DNA of 64,000 nucleotides from Marinibactrum halimedae (lineage in GTDB: Bacteria > Pseudomonadota > Gammaproteobacteria > Pseudomonadales > Cellvibrionaceae): contig NZ_JAJQVM010000018.1 of NCBI RefSeq assembly GCF_021234875.1, positions 1 to 64,000 on the forward strand, written 5' to 3'. Under the pieces are notes generated by a model. That model saw nothing but the letters and a program-made list of their open reading frames with translations. It did not search any database and was not told the DNA's origin. Positions 27,462 through 37,000 of this stretch are shown one piece after another; positions within the stretch are counted from its first letter, which is position 1; each line of letters begins with the position of its first letter. The position numbers were made by a program, and so were the translations under genes.

Positions 27462-28796
27462 ATGAAGCGGGTTTTGATCAAAAATGCCATTCTGGTCAAT
27501 GAAGGCAGCGTAAAAGAGGGGGATATTCGTCTTTCTGGAGACCGTATTGATAAAATTGCGGCGGAGATTTCGGCAGAGACGAATGATCAGGTCATCGATG
27601 CCCAAGGCGCTTGGCTCTTGCCGGGAATGATTGACGATCAAGTACATTTTCGTGAGCCGGGGTTGGAGCACAAAGGGCGAATTGCGACGGAGTCGTTAGC
27701 GGCTGTGGCCGGTGGTATTACCAGTTTTATGGAAATGCCAAATGTAAAACCGTCCACCACAACCGCAGAGGCCTTGGAACATAAGTTTGGGATTGCCGAG
27801 GCTTGCTCGGCGGCAAACTATTCGTTTTATCTTGGTGCCACCGAGGACAATCTAGACGAGATTAAAGCACTCAACCCCTCTAGGGTGTGTGGCGTTAAAG
27901 TCTTTATGGGTGCCTCTACTGGGGATTTGTTGGTAGAAAATCCACAGGCGCTGGAGAATATCTTTCGTGAAAGCCCAGTCTTGATTGTGACCCATTGTGA
28001 GCATGGCAGTGTCTTAAACCGCAACCTTCAGGTTTATCGAGACGCAGGAAAAACGCCTTCTATTATTGATCACCCTAAAATTCGAAACGTAGAGGCCTGC
28101 TATGCCTCTTCTTCGCTGGCGGTGGGGCTTGCGCGTAAACACGGCAGCCAATTGCATGTCTTACACATTACCACAGAAAAAGAGCTGAGCTTGTTTGAGG
28201 CTGGGCCTGTTGCGAATAAGCAAATTACCGCAGAAGCGTGTGTGCACCATTTATGGTTCAGTGAAGAAGATTACCCCCGTCTGGGTAATTTAATTAAATG
28301 TAACCCTTCAATTAAAGCCCCCAGTGATCGTGCTGCTTTGATAAATGCGTTGCACACGCAGCAGATTGATATCGTTGCCACCGATCATGCTCCTCATACC
28401 TGGGATGAAAAACAACAAGACTACGAGAACGCACCGGCGGGTTTGCCACTGGTACAACATGCGTTGTTAAGTATGTTAGATCACGTTCATCATCAGCGCT
28501 TGTCGATTGAGCAAGTGGTGGAGAAGACGGCGCATAACCCGGCCATTCGTTACGGTGTTCGTGAGCGAGGCTTTCTCCGTGAAGGGTATTTTGCTGATGT
28601 CGTGCTGGTCGACCCTGCACAATCGACACCGGTATCTCACGAGAATACCTATTACCACTGCAAATGGACGCCGTTTGATGGGCATTCTTTCTCGTCACAA
28701 ATAAAAAGTACTTGGGTAAATGGTGTGCAGGTTTTTGATGGATCATCACTTATTACCGGTGTGCATCCCGGAGCGGCATTAATTTTTGATCGCTAA
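27462..28796 (+). CDS. pyrC: Dihydroorotase paralog with QxH in place of HxH
   Basis: 444 residues, amidohydrolase fold of the larger (class I) dihydroorotase group. The first metal motif reads DDQVHFREPG (D58-D59-Q60-V61-H62), where typical enzymes have DxHVHFREPG. The lysine in VKVFMGASTGD, His in VTHCEHG, His in LHVLHITTEKE and Asp in ATDHAPH are all present. So one metal ligand is changed. The family includes a recurrent Gln-containing subgroup. It would make dihydroorotate for pyrimidine synthesis under low zinc, by inference from the Zur context. The ATG at 27462 follows GAAAGGTGG. A GTG at 27447 is an alternative. Confidence 0.85.
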   Translation: MKRVLIKNAILVNEGSVKEGDIRLSGDRIDKIAAEISAETNDQVIDAQGAWLLPGMIDDQVHFREPGLEHKGRIATESLAAVAGGITSFMEMPNVKPSTTTAEALEHKFGIAEACSAANYSFYLGATEDNLDEIKALNPSRVCGVKVFMGASTGDLLVENPQALENIFRESPVLIVTHCEHGSVLNRNLQVYRDAGKTPSIIDHPKIRNVEACYASSSLAVGLARKHGSQLHVLHITTEKELSLFEAGPVANKQITAEACVHHLWFSEEDYPRLGNLIKCNPSIKAPSDRAALINALHTQQIDIVATDHAPHTWDEKQQDYENAPAGLPLVQHALLSMLDHVHHQRLSIEQVVEKTAHNPAIRYGVRERGFLREGYFADVVLVDPAQSTPVSHENTYYHCKWTPFDGHSFSSQIKSTWVNGVQVFDGSSLITGVHPGAALIFDR

Positions 28797-28834
28797 ACGC
28801 ACCCGTTACGTTAATTTTTTGAGCAGTGATTAAT

Positions 28835-29776
28835 ATGAATCAAGCAGTATCTCCAACCGACTTTCCATTACCCGATGTGACATCAGAAGAAAGTGGAGAG
28901 TTTTCTCATACGTTAAATTGGGTTGGCATGGAGCGTATTGCGCTTCCTTTGCGGTTTCCCGTTTCCCCTTTTGAGTCGGCGAGTTCAGAGTGTCGTGCTG
29001 AGCCGATTTCTGCGATGGCGGATGTGTTTGTCGGCTTGGATAAGCCGTCGGTAAAAGGCATTCACATGTCGCGATTGTATTTGATCTTAAACAACATGTT
29101 GGCACATCAAGAACTCAATCAATCTAGTATTGAGCGAGTTTTGGCAAGCCTCATTGAATCCCAGCAAGGCATTAGCCGCAGTGCGAAATTGTGTTTGCGT
29201 TTTGAGGTTACCTTAAAAAAGCCGGCATTATTGAGTGAGCAATTTGGGTATCAATCTTATCCTGTGCAATGGATTTTTACTCAAAAAGGCGATCAAATTT
29301 CAACACAACTTGAACTGACCGTACCTTATTCGAGCACATGCCCGTGTTCGGCGTCTTTATCACGCCAGTTGATGAAACAAGCGATGGATCGCCAATTTAC
29401 GGGTGAATCCGTGAATAAAGCAGAAGTTTTGAATTGGGTTGAGTCATTGGCTGGTAGCATCGCCACACCACACAGCCAGCGTTCTTACGCGTATCTAAAA
29501 TTGGATTTTACCTCGGGTGCATTAGCCGATATCACCCAACTCATCAAATCCATTGAAACGGCCATTGGTACGCCGGTGCAAACGGCGGTAAAGCGTCAAG
29601 ATGAGCAAGCGTTTGCGCAATTAAATGCCGAAAATCTTTTATTTTGTGAAGATGCTGCACGTCGAGTGAAGGCCGCCTTAGAAGCGATGGATAACCTCTC
29701 TCACTATTGGTTTAAGGTTGAGCATCAAGAAAGTTTGCATGCGCATAATGCGGTTGTTATAGATCAAAAATCATAA
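28835..29776 (+). CDS. folE2: GTP cyclohydrolase FolE2
   Basis: 313 residues, COG1469 type. It contains the early motif WVGMERIALPLRFP, KGIHMSRLY, and the catalytic-site segment STCPCSASLSRQLMKQAMD (cysteines near 169 and 171). FolE2 makes 7,8-dihydroneopterin triphosphate for folate. Unlike FolE1 it can work with metals other than zinc and is a hallmark of Zur-controlled clusters. The ATG at 28835 is chosen over a GTG at 28826. The ribosome-binding site is weak. It lies 38 bases after pyrC and 70 bases before thrS. Confidence 0.92.
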   Translation: MNQAVSPTDFPLPDVTSEESGEFSHTLNWVGMERIALPLRFPVSPFESASSECRAEPISAMADVFVGLDKPSVKGIHMSRLYLILNNMLAHQELNQSSIERVLASLIESQQGISRSAKLCLRFEVTLKKPALLSEQFGYQSYPVQWIFTQKGDQISTQLELTVPYSSTCPCSASLSRQLMKQAMDRQFTGESVNKAEVLNWVESLAGSIATPHSQRSYAYLKLDFTSGALADITQLIKSIETAIGTPVQTAVKRQDEQAFAQLNAENLLFCEDAARRVKAALEAMDNLSHYWFKVEHQESLHAHNAVVIDQKS

Positions 29777-29846
29777 ATGTCATCGCCACCTTTTAATCGA
29801 TTTTTTCTAATAATGAATTCTTTGTCAGAGAAAAATATTTTATTTT

Positions 29847-31874
29847 ATGAACAGTGAAAATAGCCTGATTACAATAACGTTACCAGACGGCTCTCAAAGA
29901 GAGTACCCAGCACCGACTTCCATTGCCGATATTGCTGCCTCCATCGGTCCAGGCCTTGCCAAAAATACCATTGCCGGTTGGGTTGATGAGCAACAAGTGG
30001 ATGCTCATGACCCTATTAATCATGATGCACACATAAAGATTATTACCCCCAATGATGAGGCCGGGGTAGAGATTATTCGCCATTCGTGCGCCCACTTGAT
30101 CGGCCATGCGGTAAAACAATTGTACCCTACGGCAAAGATGGTGATTGGCCCGGTGATTGAAAATGGATTTTATTACGACATCGCTTACGAAAGAGCGTTT
30201 ACGGCAGACGACCTCAAAGCGATCGAAGGTCGAATGAAAGAATTAATCGCGAAGAATTATACGGTCGTAAAAAAAATGACGCCCCGTGATGAAGTGATTC
30301 AATGCTTCCAAGAAAGAGGGGAGGAATACAAGCTTCGTTTGATTGATGACATGCCGGATGAAACGACCATGGGCTTGTATCACCATGAAGAGTATGTCGA
30401 TATGTGTCGTGGTCCTCATGTAACCAACACACGATTTTTAAAGCACTTTAAGCTCACAAAGTTGTCAGGAGCGTATTGGCGCGGTGATGCGAAAAATGAG
30501 CAGTTACAGCGAATTTATGGCACGGCTTGGGCGACCAAAAAAGATTTGCAGGCTTATATAAAGCGTATTGAAGAGGCGGAAAAGCGCGATCATCGTCGTT
30601 TGGGTAAAGAGTTGGATCTTTTTCATTTCCACGAAGATGCACCCGGTTCGGTATTTTGGCACCCTCGCGGCTGGAAAGTATTCCAAGAGTTGATTGCCTA
30701 TATGCGTCGACGCCAGCAAGCCGCTGACTACGTAGAAGTGAATACGCCGGATTTGATGGATAGAAATTTATGGGAAATTTCTGGCCATTGGCAAAACTAC
30801 CGTGAAAATATGTTCACTACCACCACAGAAGATGAGCGCACATTGGCATTGAAGCCGATGAATTGCCCCGGTGGTGTCTTGATGTATCGTCACGGGCTGA
30901 AAAGCTATCGTGATTTACCGATCCGAATCGCGGAATTTGGCAAAGTTCATCGTTATGAGCCCTCAGGGTCGCTCCATGGGTTAATGCGTGTACGCCACTT
31001 TACCCAAGACGATGCCCATATCTTTTGTACCACTGGGCAAATGCAGGAAGAGTGTCGCCGAGTGATTGAACTGGTGTTGGATATTTACGAGCAGTTTGGT
31101 TTTGACGATGTTCGGATTAAATTATCGACTCGCCCAGAAAATCGAATGGGCAGCGATGAGGTATGGGACCTTTTAGAAGGAGCTCTAACAGAATCATTGC
31201 AGAGCTTGTCGTTGGAGTACGGCGTGAACCCTGGTGAGGGTGCCTTCTATGGGCCGAAGCTGGAATTTGTCCTTCGCGATTCCATTGGTCGAGATTGGCA
31301 GTGTGGTACCTTGCAGGTGGACATGAATTTGCCCGAGCGATTTGGTTTGGAGTATGTGGACGAACAAGGTCAGCGTCAGCGTCCAGTGATGTTGCATCGA
31401 GCGTTATTTGGCTCTCTAGAGCGTTTTACGGGTATTCTTATCGAGCATCATGCCGGTAAATTGCCACCGTGGTTATCACCCACTCAAGCCATTGTATTGC
31501 CCATTTCAGAGCCGTTTAATGACTATGCCACAGAAGTAAAAGCCTTATTAGAAGGGGAAGGCCTTCGTGTGAATACCGATTTAAGTAATGAAAAAATCGG
31601 GTATAAAATTCGTCAGCAAACGTTAAATCGCGTTCCCTTTATGCTTATTGCTGGGGGCAAAGAAGCAGAAAGTGGTCAAGTCACCATTCGTTCTCTTAGC
31701 GGGGAAGATTTGGGGTGTATGAGTGTGTTTAACGCGATCAGCCTATTAAAAGAAAAGGCGCAAGCGCCGGACAGGGCGATGAGATATATTCGTACCGAGC
31801 AGTTGCGAAAACGCTTTCAAGAGAAGTTAGAACCTGCTAATCCACAAGATGCGTCAAGCATGGTCGAAAATTGA
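29847..31874 (+). CDS. thrS: Threonyl-tRNA synthetase, second-copy type
   Basis: 675 residues with all domains: TGS (1-65), editing domain with HSCAH-IGH and YVDMCRGPH, catalytic core and anticodon-binding domain. The three zinc ligands of E. coli ThrRS are conserved (Cys in MNCPGG, His in DDAHIFC, His in [10 protein letters not shown]). It therefore probably still binds zinc. The family's housekeeping copy normally precedes infC, rpmI and rplT. Here it is followed by a terminator, so this looks like the accessory copy of the Zur cluster. A C-terminal extension of about 30 residues is unusual. Whether a primary copy exists elsewhere cannot be seen. Confidence 0.92.
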   Translation: MNSENSLITITLPDGSQREYPAPTSIADIAASIGPGLAKNTIAGWVDEQQVDAHDPINHDAHIKIITPNDEAGVEIIRHSCAHLIGHAVKQLYPTAKMVIGPVIENGFYYDIAYERAFTADDLKAIEGRMKELIAKNYTVVKKMTPRDEVIQCFQERGEEYKLRLIDDMPDETTMGLYHHEEYVDMCRGPHVTNTRFLKHFKLTKLSGAYWRGDAKNEQLQRIYGTAWATKKDLQAYIKRIEEAEKRDHRRLGKELDLFHFHEDAPGSVFWHPRGWKVFQELIAYMRRRQQAADYVEVNTPDLMDRNLWEISGHWQNYRENMFTTTTEDERTLALKPMNCPGGVLMYRHGLKSYRDLPIRIAEFGKVHRYEPSGSLHGLMRVRHFTQDDAHIFCTTGQMQEECRRVIELVLDIYEQFGFDDVRIKLSTRPENRMGSDEVWDLLEGALTESLQSLSLEYGVNPGEGAFYGPKLEFVLRDSIGRDWQCGTLQVDMNLPERFGLEYVDEQGQRQRPVMLHRALFGSLERFTGILIEHHAGKLPPWLSPTQAIVLPISEPFNDYATEVKALLEGEGLRVNTDLSNEKIGYKIRQQTLNRVPFMLIAGGKEAESGQVTIRSLSGEDLGCMSVFNAISLLKEKAQAPDRAMRYIRTEQLRKRFQEKLEPANPQDASSMVEN

Positions 31875-31934
31875 ATACTTTATGTGTAAATGAGTAAAGT
31901 AGAGCGAGCACGCGTAACGGCGTGTTTGATTCAA

Positions 31935-31963
31935 CAAAGGAGTACTTCGGTGCTCCTTTTTTG
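31935..31963 (+). terminator. Intrinsic terminator of the Zur-type cluster
   Basis: AAAGGAGTAC, a stable TTCG tetraloop and GTGCTCCTTT followed by T6 form a standard terminator 60 bases after the thrS stop. Confidence 0.85.
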
Positions 31964-32453
31964 TTAAAAAAATCTTTTCTATCGTTTCTTCGTATCCTTT
32001 TTCTACAAATCTGTCTGCGACGTAGATTGCAGTGTACTGCTTACTTATCTGAAAAATGGCCTAGCCCATTGGTCGTATTCCTAAGCCAAGGCATGGAGTG
32101 TATTGTTCTTATGAAGTAGCCTTTATGATTTAGTCTTTATGATTTAGTCTTTATGAATTAGTTTTTATGGTCGAAAAGAGCGTTTTGATTATTTTTGAAT
32201 AATGGAGATGAAAAACAAGATTTTGAATTATAAGTTGTTCTTTGTTTATTTTTATGTCGTTTTTTGTGTGTATTGAAATTATCTATATGATTTAGGGATA
32301 AGGCAATAATGGTTGCCAACTTTTTTCGCCAATCTTCATGATTTCGCCTATTTATAAGAGTAATGCATAGGTTTAGGGATTAACACAATCTAAATAAGAC
32401 GCTACATTGTACGACGGCAGCCAAATAGTGTCTTTTATGGAGAAGAGAGTCTT
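31964..32453. other. Long upstream region of the two-partner secretion operon
   Basis: No credible gene. A 14-bp direct repeat CTTTATGATTTAGT occurs three times in tandem (32121-32162, third copy with one change), followed by AT-rich sequence. The region probably holds the promoter of the tpsB operon. I could not assign -35/-10 boxes. Confidence 0.5.
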
Positions 32454-34067
32454 TTGAAGTATTTTTTTTGGTTTTTCCTTTTTTTTATACCGTTTCTTTG
32501 CTTTGCGCAACATAACATAGATCCCCGAGTCAAGGATATTGTTGTTAATGTCAATACGATTTCTATATCCGGTACGGCCAATACATTAACTGACGATTTG
32601 TCATTAGAGTCGATGATGCAATTGGCAAATCGCCTGCGTCAGAAATATCCGGCTAAAATGCGTTTTGATCAAATCCAAGAAATATCAGACACCTTAACGC
32701 TGCACTTACGTGATGCCGGTTATAAATTTCATTATGCGTATATCCCTCCTCAAAAACCGCACGAAGGTAATATTACGATATTTATTGCTGAAATTGTATT
32801 AAGCGATATTAGCGTGATGAATGATACGTTTTATTCCAGTGATCATATTCAAAAGCAATTTAAAACCCTTTTGAATGAACCTTTGTATCAGCCACGCATT
32901 GACCGAGTGTTGCATTCGTTAAAAAACATCGGCTCGATGAATGTTTTTGCCTACTACTCCCGAGGCAGTAAACCAAATTCTGTACGACTGAATTTAAAAG
33001 TGTCTGCCAGTGAGCGATGGAATATGTCGGTTTCTTTCGATAATTATGGCCCTGTCGAATCAGGTGGAGAGAGAGGCTTGGCGCAATTTACAATGAACGA
33101 TCCACTTAATCGCTTTGATCGTTTGGGCTTGGGGGTGTTGCAGTCTTACGGTGAAGAAAAAAATCAGTATGGCTATTTGTTTTATCAAACACCGATAGGC
33201 AATTTGCACCACGAATTGGGGCTGTATTTAAGTAATAGTGCATTTGAGATTGGGGGTGAGTTCGCCAACTTAGAGTTAGAGGGTGAGGCATCATTTGAAG
33301 AAGTCAGTTATACCAATTACGTGTATTACAGCCAATATACCAAACATTTTTTCGAGTTAACGTATGCGGATAAAGCCAATGATTTTTCATCGGTGTTTGA
33401 GAGTGATGATGTTGAGCCCGATGAAAGTACAACGGTAACGGGAATTTCATGGAATACACAATATTCTGGGAAACGCAGCTATCACCGATTTCTCGGGCGT
33501 TGGAATTCGGGTGACTTCTCACTTAATGGCTATGTGGACAGCGAAACTGGCGACACGACGGTGTTTGAATCTGACTTCGACTATTTTAATCTTTTTTATC
33601 AATATTACCGCCGCTTTACTTTGGCTTCCACTGCTTGGGCATTGGAAGGCGAATTGCGTGCCCAAGCTAGTAGTAACACGCGTTTACCTTCGTTTGAACG
33701 AATGTCTCTAACGGGAGCCCGAGGCATTCGAGGATTTGAGGCGGGACAATTTTCTGCGGATGATGCGGTTATTTCTTCTTTTGCACTTCATTTACCTCGA
33801 TATCAGTTTGGTGGAGGCGAAACGAATAAACCCTTTTCGATAAATACTCAGTTATTTGTGGAAGGTGCTACAGGTGCTCAGTTTGATTTGGACGGAAATG
33901 AAGTCAATAACGCTCAGTTTATTGGTGCTGGTGCCGAATTGTCTGTTTTTTGGCAACAACACTTGGGGTTAACCGTTACCTATGCTTTTCCCGTGAGTTC
34001 GTCCTCTGATTTACCCATTGAATTTAAGGAGCAACCCTTAACTTTTTCGTTAACCGCTAAATGGTAA
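32454..34067 (+). CDS. TpsB outer-membrane transporter (FhaC/ShlB/HecB family)
   Basis: 537 residues. A hydrophobic signal peptide (FWFFLFFIPFLCFA) is followed by a POTRA-like region (about 75-190: MRFDQIQEISDTLTLHLRDAG, the next fold up to LNLKVSASERW) and a 16-strand-type barrel. The L6 motif appears as SLTGARGIRGFEAGQF (about 418-433), and the chain ends in FSLTAKW. It exports its partner TpsA across the outer membrane. The start is TTG with AGAGAG upstream. The next ATG in another frame is not usable. The tpsA start overlaps the stop codon region. Confidence 0.9.
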   Translation: MKYFFWFFLFFIPFLCFAQHNIDPRVKDIVVNVNTISISGTANTLTDDLSLESMMQLANRLRQKYPAKMRFDQIQEISDTLTLHLRDAGYKFHYAYIPPQKPHEGNITIFIAEIVLSDISVMNDTFYSSDHIQKQFKTLLNEPLYQPRIDRVLHSLKNIGSMNVFAYYSRGSKPNSVRLNLKVSASERWNMSVSFDNYGPVESGGERGLAQFTMNDPLNRFDRLGLGVLQSYGEEKNQYGYLFYQTPIGNLHHELGLYLSNSAFEIGGEFANLELEGEASFEEVSYTNYVYYSQYTKHFFELTYADKANDFSSVFESDDVEPDESTTVTGISWNTQYSGKRSYHRFLGRWNSGDFSLNGYVDSETGDTTVFESDFDYFNLFYQYYRRFTLASTAWALEGELRAQASSNTRLPSFERMSLTGARGIRGFEAGQFSADDAVISSFALHLPRYQFGGGETNKPFSINTQLFVEGATGAQFDLDGNEVNNAQFIGAGAELSVFWQQHLGLTVTYAFPVSSSSDLPIEFKEQPLTFSLTAKW

Positions 34068-37000
34068 GGATGTTGAGAAGAATGAATTATTTAGATTGCA
34101 TAAAATATAGCGGTTGCTTTTTCTTGGGTGGTTTTATTGTTGTTAATACCAAAGCATTACCTCAAGGGCATCAAGTTGTTGTAGGGGATGTTCAAGTTAC
34201 TATGCAACAAAATCAAATGCAGGTTGAGCAGTCGTCTCAACATGGCATCATTGAATTTACTGACTTTGATATTGCGGAAAACGAACTGGTTCGATTTCAA
34301 CAACCGAATAGCCAGGCGATTACATTAAATCGCGTAGTAGGAAATAGCCCCTCAGATATTTTGGGACAACTGCAATCCAATGGGCAAATTTTATTGGTCA
34401 ATCCAAATGGCGTGTTTTTTTCAGAAACCGCTCAGCTAGATGTAGGCAGTTTAATTACCTCTACCTTGGATATTCGTAACGATGACTTCCTTCAAAATCA
34501 GTTAACCTTCGAAGGTGATGCTACGGCCACTATTGAAAACCGAGGTGTTATCCGTACTCGAGGTGAAGGGTTTATTGCGCTTGTGAGTAATAACATCCAC
34601 AACTCAGGCGAGTTGCAAGCCGAACGGGGTTCTGTTGGTTTGCTGGCGGGGGAGCGTGTTGTTGTGGGGTTTGAGGGGGAGTCGGTGGCATTTGATGTTA
34701 CGGCTGCATCCACTACGGCGGATATTCACAATACCGGCAATGTGATTGGTGGGGTAGGGGTGACGGTTGATGCGAACTCTTTCGATGCCATTGAAAATGT
34801 CGTTATTAATAATGAAGGCGTTATTCAAGCAACGGGGTTTGAAGTACACAATGGCGAAATTGTCATTTCTTCCAGTGCCGGCGCGATTATTAATTCCGGT
34901 GTTGTGAGTGCAGATGGGGATGCGCTGACACAAACATCGACAGGTGTGATTGATATTGATTCGGAGCGTTTTGCCAATCTGGGGGAGATTACTGCAGATG
35001 CACAGGGTAATGGTGCGGGTGGAAATATTGATATTTATACCACCGATGCCTTGTATTTGGCGGATGGGTCATTGACCTCTGCAAATGGCGCTGGTTTTGG
35101 TGATGGTGGAAGAGTTATTCAATACTCTGAGGGTGCTGCTTGGTTTGCACCAGAGGCATATTCAACCGCTATGGCTGGTACTGAAGGTGGGAATGGTGGT
35201 TTTATTGAAGTCTCTGGTCGGCAGTTTGTAAGCTTTGAAGGAATGATAGATACCACTTCCGAGAATGGTGAGAATGGTACGGTATTTATTGATCCTGTGG
35301 ATATTTCTATTATGTCAGCTGGTATATCAACAACTCCGCCGGCTATCCCTGGTGGAACGATAGAGTTGCCAATTGCAACTTCTTTTCCAGGAATCACAAC
35401 GATATCTCCCGGTAGTTTAAATAGATTATTAAGTGGCGGTAGTAATGTGATTATATCTACGGCCGTTGTGGATGTGGCGGGCAATTCAGGGGTCTTATCA
35501 ATTGACGAAGATATTGACCTAACTGGCATTTCCGGCCAAACACTGACCTTTCAATCTAACGGTGATATGAATATTAACGCCAATATTTGTGAAGTGGCTG
35601 CAGGCGGCGGATGTGCTCGTGGTGGGGATAATGTCAATTTATTTTTTGAAACGATTGCTGGGGATGGTGGGTCTATTTCGGTAGCTGATGGTACTTTGAT
35701 TCTTTCTGATGGCGGTACCATTGATTTTAACTCCGATGCTGATATCACACTGGGAAGAAATTCACTGATCTCGTCGGCTGGCGGAAATCTTAACTTTACC
35801 GCAAACAATACCCTAACGTGGTCAGAAACGGGAAACGCCTCGTTGGCAGATTTAACCATTCGTGCCGGTGACCTTAGAGATGCTTCGGATCGTCTATTAA
35901 ACATAATTTCTAACTCGATCGACATTGCCCTTAGTAACCCGTCGGCAGACCTTTCTATACAAGGCTCCACGGATGACCTGAATGTTTCTTTTGGTGTAGA
36001 TCGTAATTTTACTTTTTTTTATATACCGGCATTTTTAAGTACGGGTAATACTTTTAATCTAAATAATATTGATTTGGCCGGTGGTGATTTTTCTGCTTTT
36101 ATCACCCCAACGGCTGGTATTGGTACATCTGATTTTAATTTGGTAAATGTGAGTAACGTTACCAATCTGAGTTTAATTAATTCTAGTGATTCAGGCAGTA
36201 TCTTCCTACCGGGTGGAATCAGTGTTCCGGGTGATGTGGTGCTGCAAAGTGCGGCAATACAAAATGCGAACATTGCAGGTTCAAGGTCGTATTTTGTTCA
36301 AGCCGATTCTCTTGACTTAACAACCCAATCCTTAAATGGGCAAGAAATTGCCTCCTTAAATGTTAATGAGCTTGCTTTGAATTTTAGCGCAGCGGCTATA
36401 GCTGATCGGCTTGTAATTAATGAAGCCAACGACATTGTTATAATCGGGCTTGTGCAAGACGGTGTAAATGATTTAAGTATTAACGCCACTGGGGATATTA
36501 CGTTTGCTACCCAAGTAGATTTAAGTAACGTCGGTGATGCGGCGGTATCTCACCGTTTTTCCGTAGAGAGTACATCAGGCTCTATTTTTATGAACGCCGA
36601 CTTAGCGGATACATCGGCGACTCAAAATACCAATACAGAAATTACCTTAGACGCTGCAAATAATGTGGTCATTTCGGACAATGTGAATGTAGATTCTGGA
36701 GGCGCTTCTATTGAGGTAACCTCCGGTGGGGATTTATCGATAGGTCAAAATGCATTAATCGATTCTGGCGATGCGGTGCAATCATTAACGGCAAATCGTA
36801 TTGTTAATAATGGAACCCTACGAACCGCTGCGACGGATGAGGCCATTCGTTTAACCAGCGCAACTTCTCTCGTTGGTGGTAATGGTAGTGTGATTCAAGC
36901 TGAAAATGGTCGTGCTCGCATTCGCACCCAAACAGGCGTTGATGTCATCACTTCAGTCAATGCATTGGATATTGAAAATTCGGTATCGGGTGCTGTGGTG

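Noticed and set aside
29847-31874. Zinc-free ThrRS paralog
   Set aside because: All three zinc ligands of the family are conserved.
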